Shown here piece after piece: positions 7,227 through 15,936 of a stretch of DNA of 64,000 nt; the stretch's first letter is position 1; the number at the start of each line of letters is the position of its first letter. Both the position numbers and the translations under genes were made by a program. The stretch is from a virus. The notes under the pieces are model-generated. The model worked only from the letters and a program-made list of their open reading frames with translations, had not been told where the DNA came from and made no database searches. The stretch covers positions 1 through 64,000 of IMG/VR virus record IMGVR_UViG_3300031227_009907. The stretch is one strand, 5' to 3'.

Positions 7227-10200
7227 TTATTTAGTAACCACGAGAGAAGTTATTAGTGGGTTAAAAGAGGTAAGGGAAAGGACTTGGGGCAGTAAGAAGG
7301 TCCTTGTTATATATGGGATGCTTGGAGGGAACACAAATCAATATATGAGTTATGGCGATCATTGGATGAATGCCTTTAGGGCCTTATGTGAAGATGATAA
7401 CGTAGGATACTATAATGCTAATGTTGATATTTATAAACTTCCTAAGGGTTATGACCTTTATTTCTTTGTAGAGTTTAATCCTGAGTTTCTAAAGGTTAAA
7501 GACCTTGATCTAGGCGGAAGGACGGCCATTTATTGCTGGGATACGCATCTTCATCCATTTGTGTATCTTGGATGTTTGCCAAAGGTTTTTGATTATGTTT
7601 TTGTCTCTAACCCTGTAGATGCTTTAAGGCTTGAGGAATATTCTGGGAAGGGGAACGTGCATTGTATCCCTGAGGCTTTTAATCCATCTATTCACCATCC
7701 ATATTTACCTGAATTGGAAGCGGCCAGAATGAATATGGTGATTTTTATAGGGCAAAGAGATGATGTTTATTTGGGGCCTGATCTTAAAACAAAAGATGCC
7801 TGTACACAGTTTGTTGCAAATAAACTTGGAGATAAGTTTGTTAGGCTTCAGGGGGTTTGGGGGAAGCAATATGGAGCCCATTTGAGAGCCTCTAAGGTTG
7901 GATTTGATTTTTCTGTTGGAGAACATCTTGGGACAAGAACATTTGAGGCATTAGCTTCTGGATGTATTTTGTTGACCAATGAGAGAAAGGCAATAAGGGA
8001 TTTTAAAGCAGATAATCTTGGAGATGCTTCTTTTGCTGATAATATTGTTATGTATCGGAATATGGATGATTTGAAAGGGTCTATTGAAAATCTTCTTAAG
8101 CCTAAATTTAAAGCCCATATGGATGAAGAGACATGGAAAAATTTTGTAAGAAATCATAGTTATCAAGCAAGAACATTGGATATGTTGAGGATAGTAGGGG
8201 GCGTAGAGGAGAGTGCGCGTGGTACCGACGATTCAACCTATAGAAAAGAAATAGACCATAGGATTGATGCCGCAGAGATACTTAATGGTCGCCACATTGG
8301 AGATGACCCTGAAAGACAAACCGCTTTAGAAGAGGAGAGGAAAGTTTTGGATAGAAATAAGATTGAGATTTTTATTATTATACCGACTTTACAGGGTAAT
8401 GAAGAATATCTTAGACTATGCCTTGAGAGCCTAAGCAAGTCTACTGAATATGATGGGTTTAAATATAAGCTGTTGATAGTAGGGAATATTGAAAACATTG
8501 CCTATGATGTCCTTTCGCCATCTATTAGTGTTATAAACTTTTATTTAGGTGAAAATTCATATTTTACTATGAAAGTAAATAGGGCCGTTAAATGGCTTTT
8601 GGATAGCGGAAGCCTTGAGAAAGAGGAGGGAATTAATAAATATGTTATTTTTGCGAATGATGATGTTATTGCAAGAAAAGATGCCATTAAAAATATGGTA
8701 GATATGATGCAGAAAGATGAGAATGTGGCCGGTATTTGCCCTGTAAGCAATTGTGATCTTGGGTGGAGGTGCGAAGATTTAGATTTTGCTCTATGGGGTA
8801 GTAATGCAAATAATAAACTTATTCTTCATCCCGATATGACCATAGAAGAAATTAGGGCTATAGTTCCGGTATCTGGGGACATGTTCAATAATAATATTTA
8901 TTGGAGAATAACCAATGCGAATATAGACTTTGATGGGTCGTGGCATATGTTGTGCGATAGTGAAGACCTTGATAATTCTTTATTTTTTGATGGATATGAT
9001 TTATACGAAAGGGTTGTTGAATGGATACCATTTTATTTTGTAATGTTTCCAGGAGAACTTGTTAAAGATACTGGTTTGTTGGATGGCCAATATAGAATTA
9101 CGCACTCTGATTTAGATTATTGTGAGAGAGCAAAGCAGAAATGGGTTTCTACGCAGGGGCCTATTGAGTTTGGAATATGTCATAGCGCCTTCGTATTTCA
9201 CTTTGGAGCTAAAGCAAGGCATCTTTTAGAAGACAAGGATTACGATGAATATCATAGAATTTGCGAGGAAGATATTAAAAAATATCATGTAGCGCATATG
9301 GGGGATATTCCTGTGATGGATGATGGGGGCGTTCAACCACCTATGGTTTCAGTAGGCGATAAAAAACATAGAGAGGCTATAGATAAAATAGATGTTGGGA
9401 CGCAAGACAATGAACCCTTTATTCCTATAGGTGAAATGCCAGGGGGAGATGAAGAGGTTAGGGATAAACCTTTTACCTGTTCTCATGTCGCGTATCCCCC
9501 TAAGTTGGATTTAACTTTATTAACACAGGGGATGGATGATGTTACTAGCCCAAAGATTAGCTTTGATTCTAATTATTGGATTGGAAGGGCCGAAAAGCAT
9601 CCTCGTGGCCGTGTCGTTGTATATTCGGGGTTGGCATGTGAGGACTGGTCAAGGAAGTCTATGACGGAGAAGGGGCTTGGGGGGAGTGAGACCTGTCAGA
9701 TTTACTTGTGTGAGCATTTGGCTAAACTGGGATATGAGGTTTATAATGTGGGTCAGTGCCCTATGGATTGGCATGGGAGGATTGTTAGCGGGGTTGTATG
9801 GGTGCGATATGACCAATGGGAAGACTTTAGGAACCTTATGAATAATGTCTATATTGACTTTTTTATTAGCTCAAGAGACCTTGATGTCCTAAAGGCGGTT
9901 GCCCCTGTCGGATATATGAAGAAAATTCTTTGGGTGCATGATACGTGGTATGGAGAAATGGAGGTTCCATTTGACCTTATTGATAAGATTGTTCTATTGT
10001 CTCCGTGGCATAAGTCGTGGTGGGATCAGTGCTATGGAGATGATATAAAACTAATGCAGAAATATGGGGCTGGATGGCTTAATTATAATATGGTAAGTAT
10101 TATTTCTGATGGAGTAGATACAAGAGATTTTCCTGAAGTGGATTTAGAGAGAAAAGTAAGTAAATGCGGTGAAGATAAGCCCATTGAACTTGCCTACATT

Positions 10201-10779
10201 TCTTCTCCTGATCGTGGCTTAGATGTTTTGATTGAGCATATTTTCCCTGAGTTGGTAAAGATGTATGGGCATAATATTTATTTAAAAGTATTTTATGGTT
10301 GGGAAAATTTTGATGCTGTTGCAGAGTATAGAAATGATAATGACATGAGGGCTTTTAAGAAGAAGGTTACGGATGCGCTCAATAGTATGGTTGCTTTTGC
10401 TGATGGACCCCTTAGGCTTGGGAAAAAGGAGTTTTATCAAGAGTTAGCGAAATGTGATTATTGGATTTATCCAACTTATTTTAACGAAACATTTTGTATT
10501 TCTGCCATAGAAGCTATGTTGTGTGGCGTTACACCTATTGTAACTAATTTGGCGGCATTACGCACAACTGTTGGGGAACATGGGTATCTTGTGAGCCCTG
10601 AGCCTGGAGGAGTTTATAACTCAGTTGTTCAGGACAACTTTATTAATTTATTTGAGGCGGTAAGAAAGATGGATGATAATAGACTTGAAAAACTTAAGAA
10701 GGCTATGGGGTACGCAAAACAATTTGACTGGAGTAATGTCGTTAAAGCATGGGATGAAATGTTGCAACGGATGCGGTGA
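7219..10779 (+). CDS. Three-domain glycosyltransferase (GT-B, GT2, GT-B)
   Basis: About 1186 residues from the ATG at 7219, which has GGAG 6 nt upstream and overlaps the previous gene by 8 nt. Domain 1 is a GT-B/DUF3880-like unit ending in FDFSVGEHLGTRTFEALASG. Domain 2 is a GT2 unit (IIIPTLQGNEEYLRLCLES, YVIFANDDVIARKDA). Domain 3 is a GT4-like unit (GLGGSETCQIYLCEHLAKLG, then YPTYFNETFCISAIEAMLCG). Such chained transferases usually build oligosaccharides step by step. The target could be fibre protein, DNA or host surface glycan; nothing here decides it. Confidence 0.85.
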   Translation: MVDYLVTTREVISGLKEVRERTWGSKKVLVIYGMLGGNTNQYMSYGDHWMNAFRALCEDDNVGYYNANVDIYKLPKGYDLYFFVEFNPEFLKVKDLDLGGRTAIYCWDTHLHPFVYLGCLPKVFDYVFVSNPVDALRLEEYSGKGNVHCIPEAFNPSIHHPYLPELEAARMNMVIFIGQRDDVYLGPDLKTKDACTQFVANKLGDKFVRLQGVWGKQYGAHLRASKVGFDFSVGEHLGTRTFEALASGCILLTNERKAIRDFKADNLGDASFADNIVMYRNMDDLKGSIENLLKPKFKAHMDEETWKNFVRNHSYQARTLDMLRIVGGVEESARGTDDSTYRKEIDHRIDAAEILNGRHIGDDPERQTALEEERKVLDRNKIEIFIIIPTLQGNEEYLRLCLESLSKSTEYDGFKYKLLIVGNIENIAYDVLSPSISVINFYLGENSYFTMKVNRAVKWLLDSGSLEKEEGINKYVIFANDDVIARKDAIKNMVDMMQKDENVAGICPVSNCDLGWRCEDLDFALWGSNANNKLILHPDMTIEEIRAIVPVSGDMFNNNIYWRITNANIDFDGSWHMLCDSEDLDNSLFFDGYDLYERVVEWIPFYFVMFPGELVKDTGLLDGQYRITHSDLDYCERAKQKWVSTQGPIEFGICHSAFVFHFGAKARHLLEDKDYDEYHRICEEDIKKYHVAHMGDIPVMDDGGVQPPMVSVGDKKHREAIDKIDVGTQDNEPFIPIGEMPGGDEEVRDKPFTCSHVAYPPKLDLTLLTQGMDDVTSPKISFDSNYWIGRAEKHPRGRVVVYSGLACEDWSRKSMTEKGLGGSETCQIYLCEHLAKLGYEVYNVGQCPMDWHGRIVSGVVWVRYDQWEDFRNLMNNVYIDFFISSRDLDVLKAVAPVGYMKKILWVHDTWYGEMEVPFDLIDKIVLLSPWHKSWWDQCYGDDIKLMQKYGAGWLNYNMVSIISDGVDTRDFPEVDLERKVSKCGEDKPIELAYISSPDRGLDVLIEHIFPELVKMYGHNIYLKVFYGWENFDAVAEYRNDNDMRAFKKKVTDALNSMVAFADGPLRLGKKEFYQELAKCDYWIYPTYFNETFCISAIEAMLCGVTPIVTNLAALRTTVGEHGYLVSPEPGGVYNSVVQDNFINLFEAVRKMDDNRLEKLKKAMGYAKQFDWSNVVKAWDEMLQRMR

Positions 10780-10843
10780 TGAAAATGAATAGGGAAGTTT
10801 GACAGGAATGTTCAAGTATCTTTAATTGATGGGAGAAAGATTC

Positions 10844-11203
10844 GTGAAACCCTTAAGTGCGTTAAATCCTCAGGTTCCAGGATTGCAAGTGGTAGTTAAA
10901 CCTGAGATACTAATCAATATTAAAAATCGTAATGAATTGATAATTTACATTAATGAGATATTGCAACAAATAGGGGATGGTTTATTGGCGGCTGTAGAGC
11001 AGCTATGGACCTATGAAGGGGATGATTCTCAAAATATTATTGTTCCTGGGGCTCCCAAGGTTGCTGATTTTGACAAGATGAAGAAACTCTTGGAAGGGGG
11101 GAATGGAGGAGAGGGGAAGGAAGACACAGGTGGGGAGGATGAAGTCAGCCCTGAGGCAACACAGGGCGAATTTGATAAGGGGATTGAAGAAGATGAAGGT
11201 TAA
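10844..11203 (+). CDS. Hypothetical protein with acidic tail
   Basis: About 119 residues from a GTG at 10844 with GGGAG 8 nt upstream. The N-terminal half (VKPEILINIKNRNELIIYINEILQQIG) looks folded and helical; the C-terminal 35 residues are Gly/Glu-rich and probably disordered. No family is recognised. It overlaps the next gene. Confidence 0.5.
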   Translation: MKPLSALNPQVPGLQVVVKPEILINIKNRNELIIYINEILQQIGDGLLAAVEQLWTYEGDDSQNIIVPGAPKVADFDKMKKLLEGGNGGEGKEDTGGEDEVSPEATQGEFDKGIEEDEG

Positions 11204-11510
11204 TGTAAATGGTGAAAAGTATGTTGTAGCCTGGAGATATACTAGGCATTTTCCTCCTTTCTTTAAATTTATTGGGATTACATATTGCTATATTAAGCTT
11301 TTCAATTTTAGCGATAAAAAAGGAGATTGGGGAGAAGAGATTGTTGCCTCCGATAGCGCCAAGTGCTCTGTTATGGATCAGTTTTGTAAGGATGTTGGTA
11401 GAAAAATTTCCTTAAAAAGAGCCCTTGTCGGTTTTGATAAAAACATTAGAGGTGCTTTTTGGCACGCATATTTGCATAGGAATGAGGAGGAAAAGAGTGA
11501 AGTGGCTTAG
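11193..11510 (+). CDS. Hypothetical protein
   Basis: About 105 residues from the ATG at 11193 that overlaps the end of the previous gene. The sequence is mixed alpha/beta and aromatic-rich (VVAWRYTRHFPPFFKFIGIT). No motif is recognised. It overlaps the downstream DUF5662-like gene by 14 nt. Confidence 0.5.
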   Translation: MKVNVNGEKYVVAWRYTRHFPPFFKFIGITYCYIKLFNFSDKKGDWGEEIVASDSAKCSVMDQFCKDVGRKISLKRALVGFDKNIRGAFWHAYLHRNEEEKSEVA

Positions 11511-11997
11511 GTATCTTAAATATATTTTAATCCATAAATGGTACGTGATGTTGATGTGTTTTAGATTTGGCCTTATATGGCGCGGTGTTGTGCATGATTT
11601 GTCTAAATTTTATCCTTCAGAGTTCATTCCCTATATTGAACATTTTTATGGTAAGAAAGCAAAAAAGTGGAGAGATAATACTGGCTATTATAAACCTTCT
11701 GATACTGGTGATTTAAATTTTGATAGGGCATGGAATTATCATGCTAATAGGAACGATCATCATTGGCAGTTTTGGGCTATCCCTGAATATGATAGTGTTA
11801 AAGCTCTTGAGATGCCCGAAAAGTGTGTAAAAGAAATGATATGTGACTGGTGGGGAGCCAATAAAGCACAAGGGCATGGGGGATGGGGAGGCCCTGATGG
11901 GGTTAGAGTTTGGTATATGAAAAATGAATATAAGATGGTTTTGCACATTAATAGTAGATTGATGGTGGAGCGCATTCTTAATGAAATTTCTGGGTAA
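11497..11997 (+). CDS. DUF5662-like phage protein
   Basis: 166 residues from a GTG at 11497 preceded by GGAGG. It matches the pattern I know for DUF5662: KWYVMLMCFRFGLIWRGVVH, then DLSKFYPSEF, a central FDRAWNYHANRNDHHWQFW and an EMICDWWGA helix. The conserved His/Asp/Asn residues (HDLSK, HANRNDHHW) suggest a metal-binding active site, perhaps HD-like, but no activity is established. Its last codons (ATGAAATTTCTGGGTAA) repeat the start of the SNF2 helicase gene. Confidence 0.75.
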   Translation: MKWLRYLKYILIHKWYVMLMCFRFGLIWRGVVHDLSKFYPSEFIPYIEHFYGKKAKKWRDNTGYYKPSDTGDLNFDRAWNYHANRNDHHWQFWAIPEYDSVKALEMPEKCVKEMICDWWGANKAQGHGGWGGPDGVRVWYMKNEYKMVLHINSRLMVERILNEISG

Positions 11998-12017
11998 ATT
12001 GTTACCATTCTAAGAGA
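11981..12017. repeat. Direct repeat, copy of the SNF2 helicase gene start
   Basis: 37 nt beginning ATGAAATTTCTGGGTAAATT match the first 37 nt of the helicase gene at 12203-12239 with about four mismatches. Here the sequence is read as the 3' end of the DUF5662-like gene and the following spacer. The small membrane gene at 12030 sits between the two copies. Confidence 0.85.
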
Positions 12018-12029
12018 TAGAGGAGAGTA

Positions 12030-12203
12030 ATGATGGGTATTTTAGAGACAGCTATAAATCTTGTTGTGTGGTTTTTGTGTATGTTATTCTCTATTATATG
12101 TGTTATTTATTCTGGTGAGTTTAAGGGACCTAACAGGGTTATACTTTTTGGTATTGCAATTATCCTTGTTTATCTTATGACATTGCGTAAGCCAGGTGGG
12201 TAA
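12030..12203 (+). CDS. Small two-helix membrane protein
   Basis: 57 residues, with AGAGGAGAG just upstream of the ATG at 12030 (a second ATG follows at 12033). Two hydrophobic stretches (NLVVWFLCMLFSIICVIY and VILFGIAIILVYLM) flank a short polar loop. The stop overlaps the helicase ATG as TAATG. Direct repeats of the helicase start bracket it, which suggests a recent insertion. The function is unknown. Confidence 0.6.
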   Translation: MMGILETAINLVVWFLCMLFSIICVIYSGEFKGPNRVILFGIAIILVYLMTLRKPGG

Positions 12204-13609
12204 TGAAATTTTTGGGTAAATTGTTACCATTCCAAAAGACAGGGGTAGATATTGCCTTTGAGGCTCTACATGAGACCCGTAAGGCGTTTATCCTATCTGA
12301 CCAAATGGGCCTAGGTAAAACTTTTTCTGGGATTGCTATAGCTAGTAGGATGGACATTAATCGATGTCTAGTTGTCTGCCCAAACCCGGCAAAGGAAATA
12401 TGGGCAAGCCATATTGAAAAGCTTACAGATGCTAGCTATTTAATTGTTAATTCAAGGAGCGAATTAAAGAGCAGGGTTAATTTTTTAATAATTGGATATG
12501 ATAGGTTGCGGATATTAGAAGGTTGTATATCTAATAAATATTTTGAATTATTGATTGCTGATGAATTTCATAGCATAAAAAATCCAGACGCTAAAAGGTC
12601 GCAAGCTATTAGATCATTGAATGCTAAGTTTAGGCTTTTCCTGTCTGGAACTCCTGTTTTAAATTATAGGGATGAATTATTTAATGTATTGAATATCGTT
12701 GATCCTGTAGAGTTTCCAGGTTATGATAACTTTGTAAGTCGCTTTTGTACTACAGACAGAATAAGGGTTAGATATAGGAAGGGCAGGCGATGGAGGACTC
12801 ATTTTGTTAAAAAGGTTTGTGGTGGCAAAAATACGAAGGAGTTAGTTGGTTTAATTAGTCCCTTTATGCTTAGGCGTACAAGAAAAGATGTTCTTCCTTT
12901 TTTACCTGAAGAACTTTATCAAACCTATTATGTAGACATGAAGGGAAAACAGTTACAGCTTTATAAAAAGGTTGAGAGGTCACTAAGAGACGATATAGAT
13001 AAGAAGGGGGTTAATACTCAAAATGCAATTGTCCGTTTTACTAAACTTAGGCAGATGTGCCAGATAGTTAAGAGGGATAGTGGAAAATATAGTTCTGTAA
13101 AGTTAGATTTCCTAGAAGAGCTTTGTGAAGATATTTTACAGACTAAAGATGATGGGAATATAAATAAAATACTTGTTGTGTCCCCATTTCGAGTCCCAGT
13201 TAGACATGCCCGTAAGATGCTAAACGCCTTTAATCCCGTATATGTTGATGGGACTGTTTCTGATGATGATATGGAGAAGGAGAAGAAAAAGTTTCAAGAA
13301 GATAAAACATGCCGTGTTTATATTGGAACAATCAGGAAGAATATGCAGGCCATTACCCTTACGGCGGCAACTCATGTTATATATATAGGGTGTGACGTTG
13401 TTCCTGCGTATAATGAGCAAGTTAAGGATAGGGCCATAAGGATAGGGCAGAAAAGGTCTGTATTGGTAATAAAAATTCTTTGCAGAGATAGTATCGAGGA
13501 GAGGATTGAAGAAATATTAGAGAGAAAGGGGGATGATTTCAACGATCTATTTGGTAAGGGGGGGAATAGGTTTAGTAGAAGCATAAGCTCGATAAGAAAG
13601 GTATTGTAA
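12203..13609 (+). CDS. SNF2/UvsW-like superfamily 2 helicase
   Basis: A 468-residue SF2 ATPase. SDQMGLGKTFSGIAIA is motif I. ADEFHSIKNPDAKRSQAI is motif II, with DEFH instead of DEAH. LFLSGTPVLNY is motif III, GTIRKNMQAITLTAATHVIY is motif V and DRAIRIGQKRSV is motif VI, with the SNF2-type IGQ. The length suits a stand-alone phage SNF2-like helicase acting in replication restart or recombination, as T4 UvsW does. Its 5' 37 nt and 3' 50 nt each recur once next to the gene. Confidence 0.88.
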   Translation: MKFLGKLLPFQKTGVDIAFEALHETRKAFILSDQMGLGKTFSGIAIASRMDINRCLVVCPNPAKEIWASHIEKLTDASYLIVNSRSELKSRVNFLIIGYDRLRILEGCISNKYFELLIADEFHSIKNPDAKRSQAIRSLNAKFRLFLSGTPVLNYRDELFNVLNIVDPVEFPGYDNFVSRFCTTDRIRVRYRKGRRWRTHFVKKVCGGKNTKELVGLISPFMLRRTRKDVLPFLPEELYQTYYVDMKGKQLQLYKKVERSLRDDIDKKGVNTQNAIVRFTKLRQMCQIVKRDSGKYSSVKLDFLEELCEDILQTKDDGNINKILVVSPFRVPVRHARKMLNAFNPVYVDGTVSDDDMEKEKKKFQEDKTCRVYIGTIRKNMQAITLTAATHVIYIGCDVVPAYNEQVKDRAIRIGQKRSVLVIKILCRDSIEERIEEILERKGDDFNDLFGKGGNRFSRSISSIRKVL

Positions 13610-13611
13610 TG
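13562..13611. repeat. Direct repeat A, 3' end of helicase gene
   Basis: 50 nt covering the last codons of the helicase (NRFSRSISSIRKVL) and the next start codon. They recur at 13878-13927 with a few substitutions and no role as coding sequence. Confidence 0.85.
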
Positions 13612-13872
13612 AAATACGCTGTCAGTGTAAAAGAGAAAAAGCAGCGTTGTCCTCGTAGGCATGAAAGATTATGGGAATTTGGGAAGGGAGGAGGTGTCGT
13701 TTATTGGTGTCTTGACTGTGGGGGGATTTCTTTAAAGAATATTCCGAAGGGAACAAGAAGGCTTTGGTTTTATCCTGGCAGCACTAATGATAGATTTGAA
13801 AAAGATGTAGAAATATGGAATAAGATTGTGAATATTATTGATGAGATGCACAATAATAGCTGTAGGATTTAA
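13609..13872 (+). CDS. Small zinc-finger-like protein
   Basis: An 87-residue protein whose ATG overlaps the helicase stop (TAATG). Metal ligands look like CPRRHERLW followed by WCLDCGG, a C-x3-H/CxxC arrangement. The rest is basic and aromatic. It lies exactly between the two copies of a 50-nt repeat taken from the helicase 3' end, so it is a good candidate for an inserted cassette. The function is unknown. Confidence 0.6.
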   Translation: MKYAVSVKEKKQRCPRRHERLWEFGKGGGVVYWCLDCGGISLKNIPKGTRRLWFYPGSTNDRFEKDVEIWNKIVNIIDEMHNNSCRI

Positions 13873-13877
13873 GGGGG

Positions 13878-13927
13878 AGGGATAGGTTTAGTGGAAGCAT
13901 AAGCTCAATAAGAAAGGTGTTATAATG
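13878..13927. repeat. Direct repeat B, non-coding copy of helicase 3' end
   Basis: It matches 13562-13611 (about 45 of 50 nt), including the GATAGGTTTAGTGGAAGCAT core and AAGAAAGGTGTTATAATG at its end. Here it serves only as the leader of the gene at 13925. Confidence 0.85.
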
Positions 13928-14353
13928 TGGTTTTTTAAGAAAAGGCATGGAATGTGTTGTGTTTGCGGTAAATTGGTTCACGCTGGATTTGATGGAGACG
14001 TGGGGTGGGTTGACCATTATTTAACGGATCGCTATATTCATTTTTTATGCCGGGAAAGGCATAGTCCTAATGATAGACGGAAAGAAGGTACGAGCACAAG
14101 GCGTCTTAAGGTTCGTCGCAAGGAAGATAGAAATAATTTGCCCCCTGATAGTGTTAATATTTTAAAAATTCAGCTTGATTGTTTAGGGGCATTGGGGGTA
14201 GAGAAGTGGCTTATAAATGATGCTTTGAAGATGGCTCGGGAACGATGTGAGCAGATGAAGACCCCAAAGGGATTTACGGGAATGATTGGGATAACGGGGA
14301 TGGCGGAGAATTATATACGCGACAATGGCCTTAACAGTAAAGGAGATAAATAA
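13925..14353 (+). CDS. Hypothetical protein with N-terminal zinc-finger motif
   Basis: 142 residues. The N-terminus carries MCCVCGKLVH and a distal HFLCRERH, probably one zinc site. The C-terminal half (NILKIQLDCLGALGVEKWLI) is helical. Its leader is the copied helicase 3' end, whose AAAGG supplies the ribosome site. It ends in an ATG overlap with the next gene. No family is recognised. Confidence 0.55.
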   Translation: MWFFKKRHGMCCVCGKLVHAGFDGDVGWVDHYLTDRYIHFLCRERHSPNDRRKEGTSTRRLKVRRKEDRNNLPPDSVNILKIQLDCLGALGVEKWLINDALKMARERCEQMKTPKGFTGMIGITGMAENYIRDNGLNSKGDK

Positions 14354-14859
14354 TGGATAAAGTAGGGGTGGGAGGGTTGGCTGATGCTGTTAAGATTAAT
14401 TCTTTTGTTGTGAAAGAAGAAGTAATTGCTCAAAAAATGGGGTCACAGGGTCAGTGGGGGGTTAAAGTAGTGCCTCTTCAACCAGAGAAATTATATGGGC
14501 ATCCAAGATTTTATGAAATCTTAGGAGAACTAAAGAAATTACATAATGATAAAAACCATGATTATGCCGGTGATGATCCTCTTTCTAATTTTGAGGTTTG
14601 CTTAGACGAGCTTGATGTTCCAGAATGGATAGGGGTTCTTATAAGGACCGGAGATAAAAGAAGGAGAATATCTAATTATGCAAAGCAAGCCTTAAAAGCT
14701 GAAATCTTAGGGAAAGCCGATGTAGAGAAATATCTTCATGTAGCAGACGAGAGCATTATTCAGACAATGAAGGATTTGGCTGTATACTATATATTGATGG
14801 TAATTCTCTTTGAAGAAGCGGTTTCTGCGCGTGAAAAGGACTGTGTTAAGGAGGAATAG
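14353..14859 (+). CDS. MazG/Nmad1-like nucleotide-associated protein
   Basis: A 168-residue protein. HPRFYEILGELKKLHNDKNH followed by DYAGDDPLSNFE and, near the C-terminus, ADESIIQTMKDLAVYYIL recall Nmad1/DUF1599 and MazG-like all-alpha pyrophosphatases. In those families paired acidic residues on four helices bind Mg-NTP. Nmad1 proteins are associated with modified nucleotides in phage DNA. The placement just before the helicase loader suits nucleotide-pool control. The exact family should be checked by profile search. Confidence 0.55.
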   Translation: MDKVGVGGLADAVKINSFVVKEEVIAQKMGSQGQWGVKVVPLQPEKLYGHPRFYEILGELKKLHNDKNHDYAGDDPLSNFEVCLDELDVPEWIGVLIRTGDKRRRISNYAKQALKAEILGKADVEKYLHVADESIIQTMKDLAVYYILMVILFEEAVSAREKDCVKEE

Positions 14860-14860
14860 G

Positions 14861-15607
14861 ATGGCAGGGAAGGCCCCTAACGGCTTGTACAGACAGTTTT
14901 CGTTGAAGGAGGCTATCCATGACAGGGTGATGGCCTTGAAACGCGGCAAAGAGGGAATGTTTAATTGGAAGAGGAAAATGTCTGTGGCCAATATTCCAAG
15001 AGAATTTTGGCCTATTAATTTAAATAATTTTCAGGGAGATGAGTTAGCAAGAGAATACGTAGAAGTCTATTGTGGAAGATTGGATGAAGTATTAAAAAGA
15101 GGAATTGGATTTTGTTTTATGGGGAAACATGGCGTAGGTAAAACTTCGTTGCAGATGATTATCCTTAAGAGGGCATTAGAAAAGGGGTATAGTTGTTTTT
15201 ACTTAACATTGGCTGAACTTTTTAGACAAATATATATGGGGTTTAATTATCCTGAACTTCTTGTAGAGTTACAACGTCTTTTAACAAATACTCAATTTCT
15301 TGCAATAGGGGAGATAGGGAGAGATTATCATAGGAAAGATAGTAAACAGTTTATGTTGTCTGAGTTTGATTTTATTTTTAGAAAGCGGCGTTCTTTATGT
15401 TTGCCTACGTCTATTGATACGAATATGACAGAAGAAGAAATGGAAGATACTTATGGAGAGGCATTAATATCTCTATTTTCTTCGGTATTAAAGGTGACAA
15501 CGGTAGAGGGGGAAGATTTTAGGATAAAAATACAAAGGAAGCAGGTAAATGAATTTTTTGGGGAAGATGAATGTGGGTTGCCAATTAAAGAAGGGGAAGC
15601 GGAATGA
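14861..15607 (+). CDS. DnaC-like helicase loader ATPase
   Basis: 248 residues from the ATG at 14861, preceded by AAGGAGGAAT. FMGKHGVGKTSLQMIILK is the Walker A; SCFYLTLAELF follows. The Walker B reads FLAIGEIG, where loaders normally have a DD or DE pair, so the first acidic residue is Gly. PTSIDTNMTEEEMEDTYG matches the sensor I/arm region of DnaC/IstB-type AAA+ proteins. It probably loads the DnaB-like helicase encoded at 15933. ATP hydrolysis may be altered. Confidence 0.8.
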   Translation: MAGKAPNGLYRQFSLKEAIHDRVMALKRGKEGMFNWKRKMSVANIPREFWPINLNNFQGDELAREYVEVYCGRLDEVLKRGIGFCFMGKHGVGKTSLQMIILKRALEKGYSCFYLTLAELFRQIYMGFNYPELLVELQRLLTNTQFLAIGEIGRDYHRKDSKQFMLSEFDFIFRKRRSLCLPTSIDTNMTEEEMEDTYGEALISLFSSVLKVTTVEGEDFRIKIQRKQVNEFFGEDECGLPIKEGEAE

Positions 15608-15936
15608 AGTTGTTTGATAAGATTTACGATATACATAGGGGTGTTGTGCGTGCTCGTGAAATTTGTAGGGAAAAGAGTTCAATTTTAGAGGATAAACTTA
15701 AAAGGGATAGTATTGAGTTTGAGAAGTTTTCATCCGATTCATGCTTTAAAATATTTACTATTGAGAGAAATATTGTCGCAAAAATAGAGGAAAGCGATTT
15801 TGGTAAATTGGTAATTGTTTTTAGAGAACCTGGGGGTAATAATACTAAATTATTTACGCTCTCTATCCAAGAGGCTCACGCTGTTTGTAATTGGCTCAAT
15901 AAACTATTCAATAAAGAAGAAGGAGAAGATGAGTGA
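15604..15936 (+). CDS. Hypothetical protein between loader and helicase
   Basis: 110 residues, charged, with an N-terminal helical part and a C-terminal alpha/beta part (KLVIVFREPGGNNTKLFTLS). It overlaps both neighbours by 4 nt, so it is translated with the helicase loader and helicase. No motif is recognised; a replication accessory role is inferred from position only. Confidence 0.55.
   Translation: MKLFDKIYDIHRGVVRAREICREKSSILEDKLKRDSIEFEKFSSDSCFKIFTIERNIVAKIEESDFGKLVIVFREPGGNNTKLFTLSIQEAHAVCNWLNKLFNKEEGEDE

Noticed and set aside
10780-10890. Open stretch encoding VQVSLIDGRKIRETLKCVKS upstream and overlapping the 10844 gene
   Set aside because: It resembles the start of a GT2-type gene, but there is no start codon in frame and it stops early; at most a relic.
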